A stretch of DNA of 64,000 nt from Vandammella animalimorsus (GCF_002285265.1 NZ_NSJB01000003.1:248001-312000), one strand, 5' to 3'. Shown: positions 18,893-29,941, counted from the first letter of the stretch. Numbers and translations are program-made. The notes: generated by a model not told the origin, from the sequence alone.

Positions 18893-20196
18893 GTTGCCCT
18901 CTCCCCCCGGCTTTGTGCGTCGAGTCTTCTGCCCTGCATCAAAAGCCTGTTTTCATAATCCACCCGCAGCACCACGGCCATGGCCACCAGGTTCAGCAGC
19001 ACGGCCGAGCCGCCAAAGCTCATCAGCGGCAGCGTCAGCCCCTTGGTGGGCAGCGCGCCCAGGTTCACGCCGATGTTGATGACCGACTGAAAGCCAATCC
19101 ACAGCCCGATGCCCTGCGCCACCAGGCCGGCAAAAATGCGGTCCAGCGCCACGGCCTGACGGCCGATGACCATGATGCGGCGCGTGAGCCAGAAGAACAC
19201 GGCAATGAGCACCGCCACGCCCAGCAGGCCGAACTCCTCGCCGATCACGGCCAGGATGAAGTCGGTGTGCGCCTCGGGCAGCCAGTGCAGCTTCTCCACG
19301 CTGCCGCCCAGGCCCACGCCCCAGCCCTCGCCACGGCCAAAGGCGATCAGCGAGTGCGTGAGCTGGTAGCCGCGCCCGAGCCGGTGCTCCTCGGCCCAGG
19401 GGTCGAGGTAGGCAAAGATGCGGTCGCGCCGCCAGGGCGAAGTCCAGATGATGAACATGAAGGCCAGGCCCAGCACCAGCAGCATCAGCAAGAAGCCGCG
19501 CAGGTTCACCCCGCCCAGGAACAGAATGCCCACGGCAATCACCGCCACGACCACGAAGGCGCCCATGTCCGGCTCGGCCAGCAGCAAAAAGCCAATCAGC
19601 CCCACGGCCGCGCCAATGGGCGCCACCGCGCGGAAAAAGTCTTCGCGCACGTCCATGCGCCGCACCATGTAGTCGGCCGCGTAGATCACCACGGCCAGCT
19701 TGGCCAGCTCCGAGGGTTGAAAGCGCATCACGCCCAGCGGCAGCCAGCGCCGCGCGCCGTTGACGGAAATGCCCAGCCCCGGCACCAGCACCAGCGCCAG
19801 CAGCGCCAGCGTGCCCAGCAGCAGCCAGATGGCGCTGGCGCGCCAGGTTTGCATCGGGATCTGAAACACCGCGATGGCGGCCACCAGCGCCACGATCATG
19901 GAGACGGCGTGACGAATCAGGAAGAACTCGTTGCTGATGCCGCCAAAGCGCGGGTTGTCGGCCAGCGCGATCGAGGCCGAATACACCATCACCAGGCTCC
20001 AGGCCAGAATGCCCGCCAGCACGCCCAGCAAGGTCTGATCGACGCTTTGGATGGTCACGGGCCTGGGCGAGGTGGTGTAGCGGTACTCCAGCCCGGCCGA
20101 GCGCACCGGCAGCTCCAGCGCGCCGCCCGGCTCGCGCCCGCGCAGGCCCAGGCGCTCCAGCCAGCCGCTTGTCTTGTTCGGTGTGGCCATGCTCAT
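18889..20196 (-). CDS. ftsW: Peptidoglycan glycosyltransferase FtsW (SEDS family)
   Basis: The 435-residue polytopic membrane protein starts at the ATG (MSMATPNKT) overlapping the murD stop. About ten transmembrane segments follow a roughly 60-residue cytoplasmic N-terminus. SEDS signatures are clear: [47 protein letters not shown] and the C-terminal [15 protein letters not shown]. It polymerises septal glycan together with FtsI. A codon-3 ATG is an alternative start. Confidence 0.96.
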   Translation of the reverse strand: MSMATPNKTSGWLERLGLRGREPGGALELPVRSAGLEYRYTTSPRPVTIQSVDQTLLGVLAGILAWSLVMVYSASIALADNPRFGGISNEFFLIRHAVSMIVALVAAIAVFQIPMQTWRASAIWLLLGTLALLALVLVPGLGISVNGARRWLPLGVMRFQPSELAKLAVVIYAADYMVRRMDVREDFFRAVAPIGAAVGLIGFLLLAEPDMGAFVVVAVIAVGILFLGGVNLRGFLLMLLVLGLAFMFIIWTSPWRRDRIFAYLDPWAEEHRLGRGYQLTHSLIAFGRGEGWGVGLGGSVEKLHWLPEAHTDFILAVIGEEFGLLGVAVLIAVFFWLTRRIMVIGRQAVALDRIFAGLVAQGIGLWIGFQSVINIGVNLGALPTKGLTLPLMSFGGSAVLLNLVAMAVVLRVDYENRLLMQGRRLDAQSRGERAT

Positions 20197-22004
20197 GTCC
20201 AGGCCTCCAGGCTTTGCCCTGCCTCCAGCGCCAGCGCCTGCACGCTGTCGGCGAACACCTGGGCGCGGTGCGCGTAGTCGCGGAACATGTCCATGCTGGC
20301 GCAGGCCGGCGAGAGCAACACGGCATCGCCGGGCTGCGCCAGCGCCGCGGCCTGGGCCACGGCTTCGGGCAGGCCATCGGCGTGCACCAGCGGCACGCCG
20401 CAATCGTGCAGCGCCTGGGCAATGGCCGGCGCGTCCTGGCCGATGAGCAGCACCGCGCGCGCCGCCTGGCGCACCGGCTCGCGCAGCGGCGCGAAATCCT
20501 GCCCCTTGCCCAATCCGCCCAGAATCACCACCAGCCGGCGGCTGGCGCGGGCATCGGGCGCCAGGCCGCACAGCGCCGCAGCGGTGGCGCCCACGTTGGT
20601 GCCCTTGCTGTCGTCGATGTACTCCACGCCCTGCACCAGGCCCAGCGATTGCACGCGGTGCGGCTCGCCACGGTATTCGCGCAGGCCGTGCAGCATGGGC
20701 GCCAGGGCCGCGCCCGTGGCGCTGGCCAGCGCCAGCGCCGCCAGGGCGTTGGCCACGTTGTGCTGGCCGCGAATGCGCATCGCATCGGCGGGCATGAGCC
20801 GCTGCACGAACCATTCGCCCGCCTGGGCCTTGCGCCCCTGGCCGCTGCGGCCTGCGGGCGGCGCCTCGCCCACGGCCCGCGCCAGCCAAGGCATGCCGTG
20901 CTCCACGACCACGCCCCAATCGCCCCATTGCTGCGGCGCTTGCAGGCCAAAGTGCAGCACCTGGCGCTGCGCCGCAGCCCGCCCGCCCTTGGGCGATTTG
21001 ATTGCAGGCGCGGGTGTCAGCTCGGGCAGCAAGGCCATCAAGGCGGCGTCGTCACGGTTCATGACGACCACGCCCTGCTGACCATAGACCTTGGCCTTGG
21101 CCTGCACATAGGCCTGTTGGCTGCCGTGCCAGTCCAGATGGTCCTGGCTGATGTTCAGGATCACACCGGCCGTGGGCTCGAAGCCGCTGCTGTAGTCCAG
21201 CTGGAAGCTCGACAGCTCCAGCACCCAGGTCTGTGGCAGCGCGCGCGCCAGGGCGTCGGGCCCGGGCTGCGCGGCTGCGGCGGGCGGCTGCGCCGCGGCG
21301 TCGGCGTCGGCGTCGGTGACATCAGTGTCGGTATCGGCATCGGCTTCTGACTCGGCGCCAGCGTCCATGCCCGCGCCAGCCTCCTGCTCGGCAGCGGGCG
21401 CTGCGGGCGCGGGCTGCGCCTGGCCTTGCTGCTCTTCTTCCTGTTGCGCTGCGGCCTCGGCCTGGGCCAGGCATTGCGCCAAGGTGTCGAGCAGCGAGGG
21501 GCCGATGTTGCCGGCCACGGCCACGCGCTGGCCGGCGCGCTCGAGCAGCTGGGCCGTCAACGACGTCACTGTGGTTTTGCCATTGGTGCCGGTGATGGCC
21601 AGCACCTGGGGTTGGTAGCGGTGCTGCTGGCGCAAGTGGCGCAGCGCCTGGGTGAACAGATCGAGCTCGCCGCCAAAGAACACGCCGCTGCGCGCTGCGG
21701 CCTCACGCACGGCGGCCACTTCGGCCGGGGCCAGGCCGGGCGAGCAGTACACGGCCGAGACCTCGACGTGGCCCACGCTGCTGCACAGCAGCTGGGCCTG
21801 CAGCGGCTGGCCGAAGCGGCACTCCACGCCCGGCAGCTGCTGCAGCGCCTGCTGGCCGGGCGGGGCCGCGCGCGTGTCGGCCACGCGCACGCGCTGGCCC
21901 TGGCTGGCGCACCAGCGCGCCATGGCCAGGCCAGAAACGCCCAGCCCCAGGATCAGCACCAGGGGCGAGGCAGTGGTTGTCGGCGTTGGCATGTGCACAG
22001 GCAT
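20193..22004 (-). CDS. murD: UDP-MurNAc-Ala--D-glutamate ligase MurD with a low-complexity insert
   Basis: The 603-residue product is about 100 residues or more longer than most MurD proteins. Core motifs are intact: [17 protein letters not shown] at the N-terminus, the ATP loop [15 protein letters not shown] near 135, [20 protein letters not shown], and [12 protein letters not shown]. Between the ATP domain helix and [10 protein letters not shown], at about residues 175-250, lies an insert rich in Ala, Gln, Glu and Asp, including alternating Asp-Ala/Thr stretches (plus-strand 21250-21480). The frame stays open through it, so it is not a frameshift. It is the only cluster gene whose start does not overlap its upstream neighbour (3-nt gap after mraY). 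Confidence 0.93.
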   Translation of the reverse strand: MPVHMPTPTTTASPLVLILGLGVSGLAMARWCASQGQRVRVADTRAAPPGQQALQQLPGVECRFGQPLQAQLLCSSVGHVEVSAVYCSPGLAPAEVAAVREAAARSGVFFGGELDLFTQALRHLRQQHRYQPQVLAITGTNGKTTVTSLTAQLLERAGQRVAVAGNIGPSLLDTLAQCLAQAEAAAQQEEEQQGQAQPAPAAPAAEQEAGAGMDAGAESEADADTDTDVTDADADAAAQPPAAAAQPGPDALARALPQTWVLELSSFQLDYSSGFEPTAGVILNISQDHLDWHGSQQAYVQAKAKVYGQQGVVVMNRDDAALMALLPELTPAPAIKSPKGGRAAAQRQVLHFGLQAPQQWGDWGVVVEHGMPWLARAVGEAPPAGRSGQGRKAQAGEWFVQRLMPADAMRIRGQHNVANALAALALASATGAALAPMLHGLREYRGEPHRVQSLGLVQGVEYIDDSKGTNVGATAAALCGLAPDARASRRLVVILGGLGKGQDFAPLREPVRQAARAVLLIGQDAPAIAQALHDCGVPLVHADGLPEAVAQAAALAQPGDAVLLSPACASMDMFRDYAHRAQVFADSVQALALEAGQSLEAWT

Positions 22005-22007
22005 GGC

Positions 22008-23189
22008 TTACCTCAGCTTCAGCGTGGCCAGGCCCGCCAGGCACAGGAACATGGTGATGATCCAAAAGCGCACCACGACCTGGGTTTCCTTCCAGCCCTT
22101 TTTCTCGAAGTGGTGGTGCAGCGGCGCCATCAGCAGCAGCCGGCGGCCCTGGCCGTAGCGGCGGCGCGTGTATTTGAACCAGCCCACCTGGGCGATGACC
22201 GACAGCGCCTCGGCCACGAAGATGCCGCCCATGATGGCCAGCACGAACTCCTGGCGCACGATCACGGCGATGGTGCCCAGCGCGCCGCCCAGCGCCAGCG
22301 CGCCCACGTCGCCCATGAAGACCTGCGCCGGGTGGGCGTTGAACCACAGAAAGGCCAGGCCCGCGCCGGACATGGCGGCGCAGAACACCAGCAGCTCGCC
22401 CGTGCCCGGAATGTGCGGAAACAGCAGATAGCGCGAGAACACGGCATTGCCGGTGACGTAGGCGAACACGCCCAGCGCCGAGCCGACCATCACCACCGGC
22501 ATGATGGCCAGGCCGTCCAGGCCATCGGTGAAGTTCACCGCGTTGCTGGCGCCGACGATGACCAGAAAGCTCAGGATGACAAAGCCCAGCACGCCCAGCG
22601 GGTAGGCCACGCCCTTGAAAAACGGCACGGTCAGCTGAGTGTTGAGCTCAAAGCTGGGCGAGAAGCCCGAGGCCACCCAATCGGCAAACAGCGCCAGCAC
22701 GCGCATGTTGCTGACCTCGGAAATGCTGAAGGCCAGATACAGCGCCGCCACCAGGCCGATGATGGTCTGCAGCAGAAACTTCTGGCGCGAGCGCATGCCC
22801 TCCGGATCCTTGTGGACCACCTTGCGCCAGTCATCGGCCCAGCCGATGGCGCCAAAGCCCAGCGTGACCCAGAGCACGACCCAGACGAAGCGGTTACTCA
22901 AATCGGCCCACAGCAGCGTGGACACGGCAATGGCAATCAGGATCAGCACGCCGCCCATGGTGGGCGTGCCGCTCTTGACCAGATGGGTTTGCACGCCGTA
23001 TTCGCGCACCGGCTGGCCGATCTTGAGCGAGACCAGGTAGCGGATCACGCGCGGGCCGGCCACCCAGCCGATGACCAGCGCCGTCATGGCGCCCATCATG
23101 GCGCGGAAGGTCAGGTACTGCACCAGGCGCAAAAAGCTCAGCCCCTCCGGGCTCAGGCCCAGCAGCCATTGCGAGAGCCACAGCATCAT
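22008..23189 (-). CDS. mraY: Phospho-N-acetylmuramoyl-pentapeptide transferase MraY
   Basis: The 393-residue membrane enzyme makes lipid I. The start is the first ATG of the ATGATG that overlaps the murF stop. Family blocks are seen: [30 protein letters not shown] (the first Asp pair), [33 protein letters not shown] and the HHHFEKKGW loop near the end. About ten transmembrane helices are expected. Length is a little above the usual 360, with an added periplasmic segment around SPSFELNTQ. Confidence 0.96.
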   Translation of the reverse strand: MMLWLSQWLLGLSPEGLSFLRLVQYLTFRAMMGAMTALVIGWVAGPRVIRYLVSLKIGQPVREYGVQTHLVKSGTPTMGGVLILIAIAVSTLLWADLSNRFVWVVLWVTLGFGAIGWADDWRKVVHKDPEGMRSRQKFLLQTIIGLVAALYLAFSISEVSNMRVLALFADWVASGFSPSFELNTQLTVPFFKGVAYPLGVLGFVILSFLVIVGASNAVNFTDGLDGLAIMPVVMVGSALGVFAYVTGNAVFSRYLLFPHIPGTGELLVFCAAMSGAGLAFLWFNAHPAQVFMGDVGALALGGALGTIAVIVRQEFVLAIMGGIFVAEALSVIAQVGWFKYTRRRYGQGRRLLLMAPLHHHFEKKGWKETQVVVRFWIITMFLCLAGLATLKLR

Positions 23190-24601
23190 AGGCTGGCCCT
23201 CCCGCTGGCTGCGCCATCGAGCGCCAGCACGGCCTGCACCACCTGCTCCATGGCCATGCAGCGCGAGCCCTTGACCAGCATGCTGGCGGGCAGGTGCGCC
23301 TGCTGCGCCGTCGTTTGCAGCAGCGCCTCGCGCGACTCGAAATGCCGCGCCTGCGCACCGAAGGCGCTGGCCGCGTGTGCGGCCAGCGCGCCCAGCGTCC
23401 ACAGCCCGTCGATGCCACGGGCGCGGGCGTATTCACCCACCTCGGCATGAAACTGCGGCCCCTGTGCACCAACTTCTGCCATGTCGCCCAGCACCAACAG
23501 GCGCGGTGCGGGCAGCGCCGCCAGCGTGTCGATGGCCGCGCGCACCGAATCCGGGTTGGCGTTGTAGCTGTCATCAATCAGCCACTGCTGCGTGCCATCG
23601 TCGTGGCAGAAACGGTGCAGCACGCCCCTGCCCTGCACTGGGCGGAAATCCTGCAAACCCTGGGCGATGGCCGCCAACGGCACGCCAGCAGCCCAGGCCG
23701 CAGCGACGGCGGCCATGGCGTTGCGCACGTTGTGCCGCCCCAGCACACCAAGCTGCAGCTCCAGCGCCTGGCCTTCGATGTCCAGCTCCATGGCCCAGCC
23801 GGCCTCGCCCCACTGGGCGCGGCGCAACTGCACGGCGCTGCCGGGCGCGCCGAAATCCACGATGCGCCGGCCCTGCGCCAGCTCGCGCCACAGCGGCGCA
23901 AAGGCATCGTCGGCGGGAAACACGGCCACGCCATCGGCCGGCAACGCCGCCAGCACGGCGCCGTTTTCCTGCGCTACGGCCTCGACGCTGTGCATGAACT
24001 CCTGGTGCTCGCGCTGCGCGTTGTTGACCAGCGCCACCGTGGGCTGGGCCACGGCCGCCAGCGCGGCGATCTCGCCCGGATGGTTCATGCCCAGTTCGAA
24101 CACCGCCATGCGGTGCGCCGCGCGCAGCCGCAGCACCATCAGCGGCAGGCCAATGTCGTTGTTCAGATTGCCCTGGGTGGCCAGCGCAGCCTGGCCATGC
24201 GCGGCGCTCAGGATGCTGGCGAGCATTTGCGTCACCGTGGTCTTGCCATTGCTGCCGGTGACGGCGATGACGGGCAGCGCCAGCTGGCTGCGCCACTGCC
24301 CAGCCAGCGCCAGCAGGGCCTGGCGCGTGTCGGCCACTTCCAGGCAGGGCAGCTGCGCTGCGGCGCGGCCGCGCTGCACCAGCGCCGCGGCCGCGCCGCT
24401 GGCCTGCGCCTGGGCCAGGAAGTCGTGGCCGTCGAAGCGCTCGCCGACCAGCGCGACGAACAAATCGCCCGCGCGCAGGCTGCGGCTGTCGGTGTGCACG
24501 CGCTCGATCGCCACCTGCTCCTGGCCGGGCGCGGCGCGCAGCTCGGGCGCCAGCCCTTGCTGGCCGAGCCACTCAGCGGCCTGTTGCAACTGCATCATCA
24601 T
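23186..24601 (-). CDS. murF: UDP-MurNAc-tripeptide--D-alanyl-D-alanine ligase MurF
   Basis: The 471-residue cytoplasmic Mur ligase adds D-Ala-D-Ala from Ddl. It has [17 protein letters not shown] in the N-terminal domain, the ATP loop [15 protein letters not shown] near 115, [27 protein letters not shown] and [17 protein letters not shown]. All match MurF. It overlaps murE and mraY by 4 nt each. Confidence 0.97.
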   Translation of the reverse strand: MMMQLQQAAEWLGQQGLAPELRAAPGQEQVAIERVHTDSRSLRAGDLFVALVGERFDGHDFLAQAQASGAAAALVQRGRAAAQLPCLEVADTRQALLALAGQWRSQLALPVIAVTGSNGKTTVTQMLASILSAAHGQAALATQGNLNNDIGLPLMVLRLRAAHRMAVFELGMNHPGEIAALAAVAQPTVALVNNAQREHQEFMHSVEAVAQENGAVLAALPADGVAVFPADDAFAPLWRELAQGRRIVDFGAPGSAVQLRRAQWGEAGWAMELDIEGQALELQLGVLGRHNVRNAMAAVAAAWAAGVPLAAIAQGLQDFRPVQGRGVLHRFCHDDGTQQWLIDDSYNANPDSVRAAIDTLAALPAPRLLVLGDMAEVGAQGPQFHAEVGEYARARGIDGLWTLGALAAHAASAFGAQARHFESREALLQTTAQQAHLPASMLVKGSRCMAMEQVVQAVLALDGAASGRASL

Positions 24602-26286
24602 GCGGCCACCCCAGATGGGGCCTGGCCCCGTTTGTCGTTCTCGTCATTGCCTTCTTCTTGCTTGTTCTTGGCGCTGCCCCAGCTGGCCAAGGCTTGCTGG
24701 GCTTCATCCAGATCGGAGAAGGGGTGACGCACCCCTTTGATCTCCTGATAGGCCTCGTGGCCCTTGCCGGCCAGCAGCAGGACGTCGTGCGCGGCCGCGG
24801 CGGCCACGGCGGCGGCAATGGCCGCGCGGCGCTCAGGCAACACCTTGGCCGCGGCGCGCTGCGCTGGCGTCAGCCCGGTTTCGATCTGCGCGATGATGGC
24901 CAGCGGATCTTCGCTGCGCGGGTTGTCGCTGGTGATCCACAGCGCATCGGCGGTCTGCGCAGCGGCCATGGCCATCAGCGGGCGCTTGCCTGCGTCGCGG
25001 TCGCCGCCGCAGCCAAACAGCACGCTCAGCCGGCCGCCACGCTGCGCCGCCACCGGGCGCAGCGCCTGCAGCACGGCGCGCAGCGCGTCGCTGGTGTGGG
25101 CATAGTCCACCACCACCAGCGGCTTGCCCGGCTGCGCCAGCATCTGCATGCGGCCGGGCACAGCCGGCACCTGGCGGCACAGCTGCGCGGCCTGCTCCAA
25201 CTCCAGCCCCATGGCGCGCAGCATGCCAAGCAAGGCCATCAGGTTCTGCACGCTGTAAAGCCCGGTAACGCGCGCGCGCACTTGCGCCTGGCGCAGCGGC
25301 GCACTGGCTTCGCCCTGGGCTGCGCTCTGGGCGGCAGGGGCGTATTCGAGCACCTCGAAGCGCACGCTGTCGCCATCGAACTGCACACCCTGGGCACACA
25401 GGCGCGCCGTGGCCGCCGGCAGACCATCGGCCTGCACGGCGTAATCCCAAAGGGCCAGTCCAGGCCGCGCCAGCAGCGCCTGGCGCAGGCTTTGACCGTA
25501 AGCATCCTGGGTATTGAGCACCGCAGCCTGCAGGCCGGGCCAGTCGAACAGCAGGCGCTTGGCTGCGCCGTAGGCCTGCATGCTGCCGTGGTAGTCCAGG
25601 TGGTCCTGGGTGAAATTGGTGAAGGCGGCCACGCGGATGCGCGTGCCGGCCAGGCGCGCCTGCTCCAGCCCGATCGACGAGGCCTCGATGGCACAGGCGC
25701 TGGCGCCCTGGCGCTGCATGTCGTGCAGCGCCGCTTGCAGCAGCAACGGCCCGGGCGAAGTCAGGCCGGTGTCGCGCAAAGCCTGCGGCGGCATGCCCAC
25801 GCCCAGCGTGCCAACGTAGCCGCAGGGGCGCCCGGCCAAACCGAGCACATGGGCCAGCCACCAGGCCAGCGTGGTTTTGCCGTTGGTGCCGGTGACGGCC
25901 ACCACATCCAGCGCCTGACTGGGCTGACCGTGCCAGAGCGCGGCGATCTCGCCGCTGGCCTGGCGCAGTTGCGGGTACAGCGCCAGCGCAGGCAATGCCT
26001 GGGCCTGGGCTTGCCCGGCCGCGCGTGCGGCCAACCAGGCCTGTGCGGCCTGGGCATCGACCAGCAGCGCAGCAGCGCCAACGGCGCTGGCGGCCTCAAT
26101 GTGCGCGGCCAGTTGCGCAGGGCGCGCCAGTGGGCGACCTTGGGCAGACTGGCTGGGCAGCGCGAAGAAAGCATCGCCGGGCTGCACGGCCCGGCTGTCG
26201 TCGCGCAGGCTGGCGCCGGGCGCCAAGTGCTGTTGCAGCCAGGCCAGCGCTTGGCTGGGCTGTTGCAGGATGGGCGGCTGGCTCAT
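24598..26286 (-). CDS. murE: UDP-MurNAc-dipeptide--meso-diaminopimelate ligase MurE
   Basis: The 562-residue product starts at MSQPPILQQP, whose ATG overlaps the ftsI stop. It has DSRAVQPGDAFFAL, the ATP loop [28 protein letters not shown] and the DNPR motif (WITSDNPRSEDP) that marks use of meso-diaminopimelate rather than lysine. The C-terminus extends beyond the usual end, LLLAGKGHEAYQEIKG, into a polar charged tail of about 45 residues (…NKQEEGNDENDKR…). In some related bacteria MurE and MurF are fused. Here they are separate but overlap by 4 nt. Confidence 0.96.
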   Translation of the reverse strand: MSQPPILQQPSQALAWLQQHLAPGASLRDDSRAVQPGDAFFALPSQSAQGRPLARPAQLAAHIEAASAVGAAALLVDAQAAQAWLAARAAGQAQAQALPALALYPQLRQASGEIAALWHGQPSQALDVVAVTGTNGKTTLAWWLAHVLGLAGRPCGYVGTLGVGMPPQALRDTGLTSPGPLLLQAALHDMQRQGASACAIEASSIGLEQARLAGTRIRVAAFTNFTQDHLDYHGSMQAYGAAKRLLFDWPGLQAAVLNTQDAYGQSLRQALLARPGLALWDYAVQADGLPAATARLCAQGVQFDGDSVRFEVLEYAPAAQSAAQGEASAPLRQAQVRARVTGLYSVQNLMALLGMLRAMGLELEQAAQLCRQVPAVPGRMQMLAQPGKPLVVVDYAHTSDALRAVLQALRPVAAQRGGRLSVLFGCGGDRDAGKRPLMAMAAAQTADALWITSDNPRSEDPLAIIAQIETGLTPAQRAAAKVLPERRAAIAAAVAAAAAHDVLLLAGKGHEAYQEIKGVRHPFSDLDEAQQALASWGSAKNKQEEGNDENDKRGQAPSGVAA

Positions 26287-28070
26287 TGCAGCACCTCCTC
26301 GTCCACGCCGGTGGCAATGATCTGCGGCTTGACGTCCATGTCCGGCTGAACGCCCAGCAGGCGCAGGCTTTGCTGCACCACCTGGCTGAACACGGGCGCA
26401 GCCACAGCGCCGCCGTAATACTGGCCGGCGCTGGGCTCGTCGATCATCACCGCAACGATGATGCGCGGGTTCTCCATCGGCGCCATGCCGACGAACCAGG
26501 AGCGGTATTTGTTGGCCGCATAGTGGCGCCCGATCTGCTTGCGCGCCGTGCCGGACTTGCCGCCTACGGAGTAGCCCACGGTCTGCGCGCGCTGGCCCGA
26601 GCCGCCCGGCGCAGCCGCCAGCATCAGCATGTGGCGCACGGCCCGCGCCGTCTTGGAGGAAAACACCTGCACGCCCACGGGCGGCTGGCTGCGCTTGAGC
26701 AGCGTCGCTGGCAGCAGCACGCCATCGTTGGCGAACACGGTGTAGGAGCGCGCCATCTGCAGCAGGCTGGCCGATAGGCCGTAGCCGTAGGACATGGTGG
26801 CCTTCTCCACCGGGCGCCAGGTCTTCCAGGGCCGCAGATTGCCGCTGGCCACGCCAGGAAAGCCAATCTGCGGGCGCTCGCCAAAGCCAGTGGCGGCGAA
26901 CACGTCCCACATGTAGCGCGACTCCATCATTTGCGCCAGTTTGGTGGTGCCCACGTTGCTGGACTTCTGGATGATGCCCTCCACGGTCAGCGTGCCGAAG
27001 TTGCGCACGTCCGAGAGCTTGGCGCCAGTGACGGTGATAAAGCCGGGGCTGGTGTTGATGGGCGTCTTGGGGCCGACCAGGCCAGCTTCGAGCGCCATGG
27101 CCACGGTGATGGGCTTCATCACCGAGCCGGGCTCGAACACATCGGTCAGGGCGCGGTTGCGCAGCTGCTCACCCGTGAGGTTGCGGCGCGCGGAAGGGTC
27201 GAAGCTGGGGTAGTTGGCCAGCGCCAAAATCTCGCCGCTGCGGGCGTCGAGCACGACCACGCTGCCGGCCTTGGCCTTGTGGGCGGCCACCTGCTCGGCC
27301 AGTTTCTGGCTGGCGAAGAACTGCACCTTGCTGTCGATGGACAGCTGCACGTCCTGGCCGTCCACCGGCGCGACCGTGTCGCCCACGCTCTCGACGATCT
27401 GCCCCAGGCGGTTGCGGATCACGCGGCGCGAGCCGGCCTTGCCGCCCAGCGTCTGGTTGTAGGCCAGCTCCACGCCTTCCTGGCCCTGGTCCTCGACGTT
27501 GGTGAAGCCAACGATGTGCGCCGCGGCCTCGCCCTCGGGGTATTGGCGCTTGTATTCCTTGCGCAGGTGGATGCCATTGATCTTCAGCGCCATGATCTGC
27601 TGCCCCAGCTCCCAGTCGAGCTGGCGGCGCAGCCAGACGAAGGTCTTGTCCTCATCGGACAGGCGCGCCTGCAAGTCCTTGAGCGGCATGTTCAGCAGCC
27701 GCGCCAACTGCGCCAGCTGCTTTTGCACCTCGGCCTCGCCCTGGCGCACGTCCTCGGGAATGGCCCAGATGCTGGCCGCAGGCACGCTGGAGGCCAGGAT
27801 CAGGCCGTTGCGATCGACGATCTTGCCGCGATTGGCCGGCAAATCCAGCGTGCGTGCGTAGCGCACCTCACCCTGGCGCAGGAAGAAATCGTTGCCGAAG
27901 ACCTGCACGTGTGCGGCGCGCGCCACCAGGCCCATGAAGGCCAGCGCCAACGTGACGACCACCACGCGGCTGCGCCAGACCGGCGCCTTGCTGGCCAGCA
28001 AGGGGCTGGTGGCGTAGGCCACGGGGCGGCTGGCGCGCACGCGCTTGTTGCTGCTGCCGGCCGGCTTCAT
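26283..28070 (-). CDS. ftsI: Peptidoglycan transpeptidase FtsI (PBP3)
   Basis: The 595-residue class B penicillin-binding protein is needed for septum synthesis. A single transmembrane helix (about 35-55) follows a basic N-terminus. The PBP dimer domain follows, then the transpeptidase with the SxxK active site in FEPGSVMKPITVAMALE (about 310), SSN in IIQKSSNVGTTKL, and KSGT in VGGKSGTARKQIG (about 505). It works with FtsW. It overlaps ftsL and murE by 4 nt. Confidence 0.97.
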   Translation of the reverse strand: MKPAGSSNKRVRASRPVAYATSPLLASKAPVWRSRVVVVTLALAFMGLVARAAHVQVFGNDFFLRQGEVRYARTLDLPANRGKIVDRNGLILASSVPAASIWAIPEDVRQGEAEVQKQLAQLARLLNMPLKDLQARLSDEDKTFVWLRRQLDWELGQQIMALKINGIHLRKEYKRQYPEGEAAAHIVGFTNVEDQGQEGVELAYNQTLGGKAGSRRVIRNRLGQIVESVGDTVAPVDGQDVQLSIDSKVQFFASQKLAEQVAAHKAKAGSVVVLDARSGEILALANYPSFDPSARRNLTGEQLRNRALTDVFEPGSVMKPITVAMALEAGLVGPKTPINTSPGFITVTGAKLSDVRNFGTLTVEGIIQKSSNVGTTKLAQMMESRYMWDVFAATGFGERPQIGFPGVASGNLRPWKTWRPVEKATMSYGYGLSASLLQMARSYTVFANDGVLLPATLLKRSQPPVGVQVFSSKTARAVRHMLMLAAAPGGSGQRAQTVGYSVGGKSGTARKQIGRHYAANKYRSWFVGMAPMENPRIIVAVMIDEPSAGQYYGGAVAAPVFSQVVQQSLRLLGVQPDMDVKPQIIATGVDEEVLQ

Positions 28071-28438
28071 GGCCTGCCCTCCTGCGCCGCAGCCGCCGGC
28101 GCGCCCTCGTGCTGCTGCGCCTGCGGCAGCAGCGCCTGGCGCTGTTGCTCGGCCAGGCGCGCGCTGCGCCCGGCCGGCTCGCGCACGTAGCGCGTCGTGG
28201 CCGGCATGGCAGGCGTCATCTTCAGCTCAGTGCGCGCAAACTGTTCCACGCGCGCGGCCGCAGCCTGGGCGCGCACGGCCACTTGCAGCGTTTCGGATTC
28301 GGTCTCCAGCTGGCGGGCCTGCACCACTTCGCGGTCCAGCTCGGAATACAGGCGGCGCGACTCGTACTGAACGCGCACCAGCGCCAGCGCAGAACCCACC
28401 ACGAGCAGCAGCAGCACGAGATTCAGGCGCACGATCAT
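28067..28438 (-). CDS. ftsL: Cell division protein FtsL
   Basis: A 123-residue bitopic protein: a short N-terminus, one transmembrane helix (about 5-22), then a coiled coil (about 24-70, [20 protein letters not shown]) of the FtsL/FtsB type. The ending [14 protein letters not shown] resembles FtsL of betaproteobacteria, followed by an Ala/Gln-rich tail. Identity rests on size, topology and its place between rsmH and ftsI. Confidence 0.93.
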   Translation of the reverse strand: MIVRLNLVLLLLVVGSALALVRVQYESRRLYSELDREVVQARQLETESETLQVAVRAQAAAARVEQFARTELKMTPAMPATTRYVREPAGRSARLAEQQRQALLPQAQQHEGAPAAAAQEGRP

Positions 28439-29442
28439 GGCGCCTCCGTTCTTTCAGCCACGCGCATGATGGCGCTGCGCGCGCGCGGGTTGGCCTCCAC
28501 CTCGGCCTGCGTGGGCTTGATGCGCGCCACGGCGCGCAGCAGCATCGGGCGCTCCTGGGCCAGTGGCATGCGCCGGTCGTAGTGCTGGCGCGAGTGCTGC
28601 TCAATGAAGCGCTTGACGATGCGATCCTCCAGCGAATGGAAGCTGATCACCACCAGCCGCCCACCGCTCTTGAGCACCCGCAGGCTGGCCGTCAGCGCTT
28701 GCTGCAGCTCTTCAAGCTCTGCATTGATGAAAATCCGTAAAGCCTGAAAGGTGCGCGTCGCGGGGTTCTGACCCGGCTCACGGCTTTTGACCGCACCAGC
28801 CACGAGTGCGGCGAGTTCTGCGGTGCCTGTGATAGGCCCCCGCTCCTGTCGGCGAGCAACAATCGCCTTTGCAACGCTGCCAGCATACCGCTCTTGCCCG
28901 TATTCACGAATCACCTCTGCAATCTCGCCTTGCTCGGCGTGTTCCAACCATTGCGCCACGGTCTGCCCACGGCTGCTGTCCATGCGCATGTCCAGCGGGC
29001 CGTCCATGCGGAAGCTAAAGCCCCGGCGCGCGTCGTCAATCTGCGGGGAGCTAACCCCCAGATCCATCAAAATGCCATCCACACTGGCGGGCTCCAACCC
29101 AGCCAGCTGGGCAAAGCCCTCGTGGCGAATCTGCAGGCGGCCATCGCCCAGCGACTGGGCGTGGGCGATGGCCTCGGGATCTTTGTCGAACACCACCAGG
29201 CGGTCCTCGGCCGCCATGCGCGCCAAGATGGCGCGGCTGTGCCCGCCACGCCCGAAAGTGCCATCGACCCAGCAGCGCGGCCCGGGCGCAGCCGGCCCAC
29301 CCAGCAAGGCCTGCACCGCTTCGTGCAGCAGCACCGTGGTGTGGCCCAGCGCCGCTGCGGCCTGCTGCGCAGCGGCGCAGGCCTCGGGCGCGCCGGGGTC
29401 CGCTGGCGGGGGCATGGCAGTTGAAGGCAAGGTCTTGCTCAC
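28435..29442 (-). CDS. rsmH: 16S rRNA m4C1402 methyltransferase RsmH (MraW)
   Basis: The 335-residue SAM-dependent methyltransferase acts on ribosomal 16S RNA C1402. It has [16 protein letters not shown], the SAM loop [53 protein letters not shown] and [16 protein letters not shown]. The 25-residue N-terminus before HTTVLL is longer than usual. It overlaps mraZ and ftsL by 4 nt. Confidence 0.97.
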   Translation of the reverse strand: MSKTLPSTAMPPPADPGAPEACAAAQQAAAALGHTTVLLHEAVQALLGGPAAPGPRCWVDGTFGRGGHSRAILARMAAEDRLVVFDKDPEAIAHAQSLGDGRLQIRHEGFAQLAGLEPASVDGILMDLGVSSPQIDDARRGFSFRMDGPLDMRMDSSRGQTVAQWLEHAEQGEIAEVIREYGQERYAGSVAKAIVARRQERGPITGTAELAALVAGAVKSREPGQNPATRTFQALRIFINAELEELQQALTASLRVLKSGGRLVVISFHSLEDRIVKRFIEQHSRQHYDRRMPLAQERPMLLRAVARIKPTQAEVEANPRARSAIMRVAERTEAP

Positions 29443-29873
29443 AGCGTGATGTCCTTGATCGCATCGGGCATGGCCTGCTGCTGCAGAGTCTCGGCCTCTT
29501 TGGCCTCATAGCTGGCCTTGTCCCACAGCTCGAACACATTGCCCAGGCCCAGCAGCACGGCCTCCTTGCTCAGGCCGACGGCTTGGCGCAGCTCGGGCGG
29601 CACCAGCAGGCGACCGGCGCCGTCCATCTCCACATCCATGGCATTGCCCACCAGGATGCGCTTCCACCAGCGCACCGACTCGGGCAGGGCCAGCACTTTT
29701 TCGCGGTACCTCTCCCACTCCGGGCGCGGGAAGATCATCAGGCAGCCATCGGGGTGACGGGTGATGGTCAGCCGCCCCTCGAACTGGTTCGCGATGGCGT
29801 CACGATGCCGGGTCGGCACAGAAAGCCGACCCTTGGCATCAATGGTCACCGACGAAATCCCCTGGAAAAGCAT
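29439..29873 (-). CDS. mraZ: Transcriptional regulator MraZ
   Basis: A 144-residue protein with two AbrB-like SpoVT domains: [20 protein letters not shown] at the start and a second copy around [17 protein letters not shown] (about 75-115). MraZ forms a ring and binds TGGG repeats upstream of its own gene to repress the dcw operon. Such repeats are present just upstream (29908-29941). It is the first gene of the cluster. Confidence 0.97.
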   Translation of the reverse strand: MLFQGISSVTIDAKGRLSVPTRHRDAIANQFEGRLTITRHPDGCLMIFPRPEWERYREKVLALPESVRWWKRILVGNAMDVEMDGAGRLLVPPELRQAVGLSKEAVLLGLGNVFELWDKASYEAKEAETLQQQAMPDAIKDITL

Positions 29874-29907
29874 GATTGCTAGCCGCGCCGGGTATGCGCA
29901 CCCTCAC

Positions 29908-29941
29908 CCCAAAATGAACTGCCGTAACCCACTCTAGCCCA
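29908..29941 (-). promoter_or_regulatory. MraZ operator: TGGG boxes on a 10-bp grid
   Basis: On the minus strand TGGG occurs at 29941-29938, 29931-29928 and 29911-29908, i.e. steps of 10 and 20 bp. This matches the helically phased repeats known to be bound by MraZ, with one slot of the grid empty. It lies 35-70 nt before the mraZ start. The A/T-rich stretch 29941-30000 behind it probably holds the core promoter, though no clear -35/-10 pair stands out. Confidence 0.75.

Noticed and set aside
21250-21480. Possible frameshift or broken murD
   Set aside because: The reading frame stays open through the insert and the conserved motifs on both sides are in the same frame.
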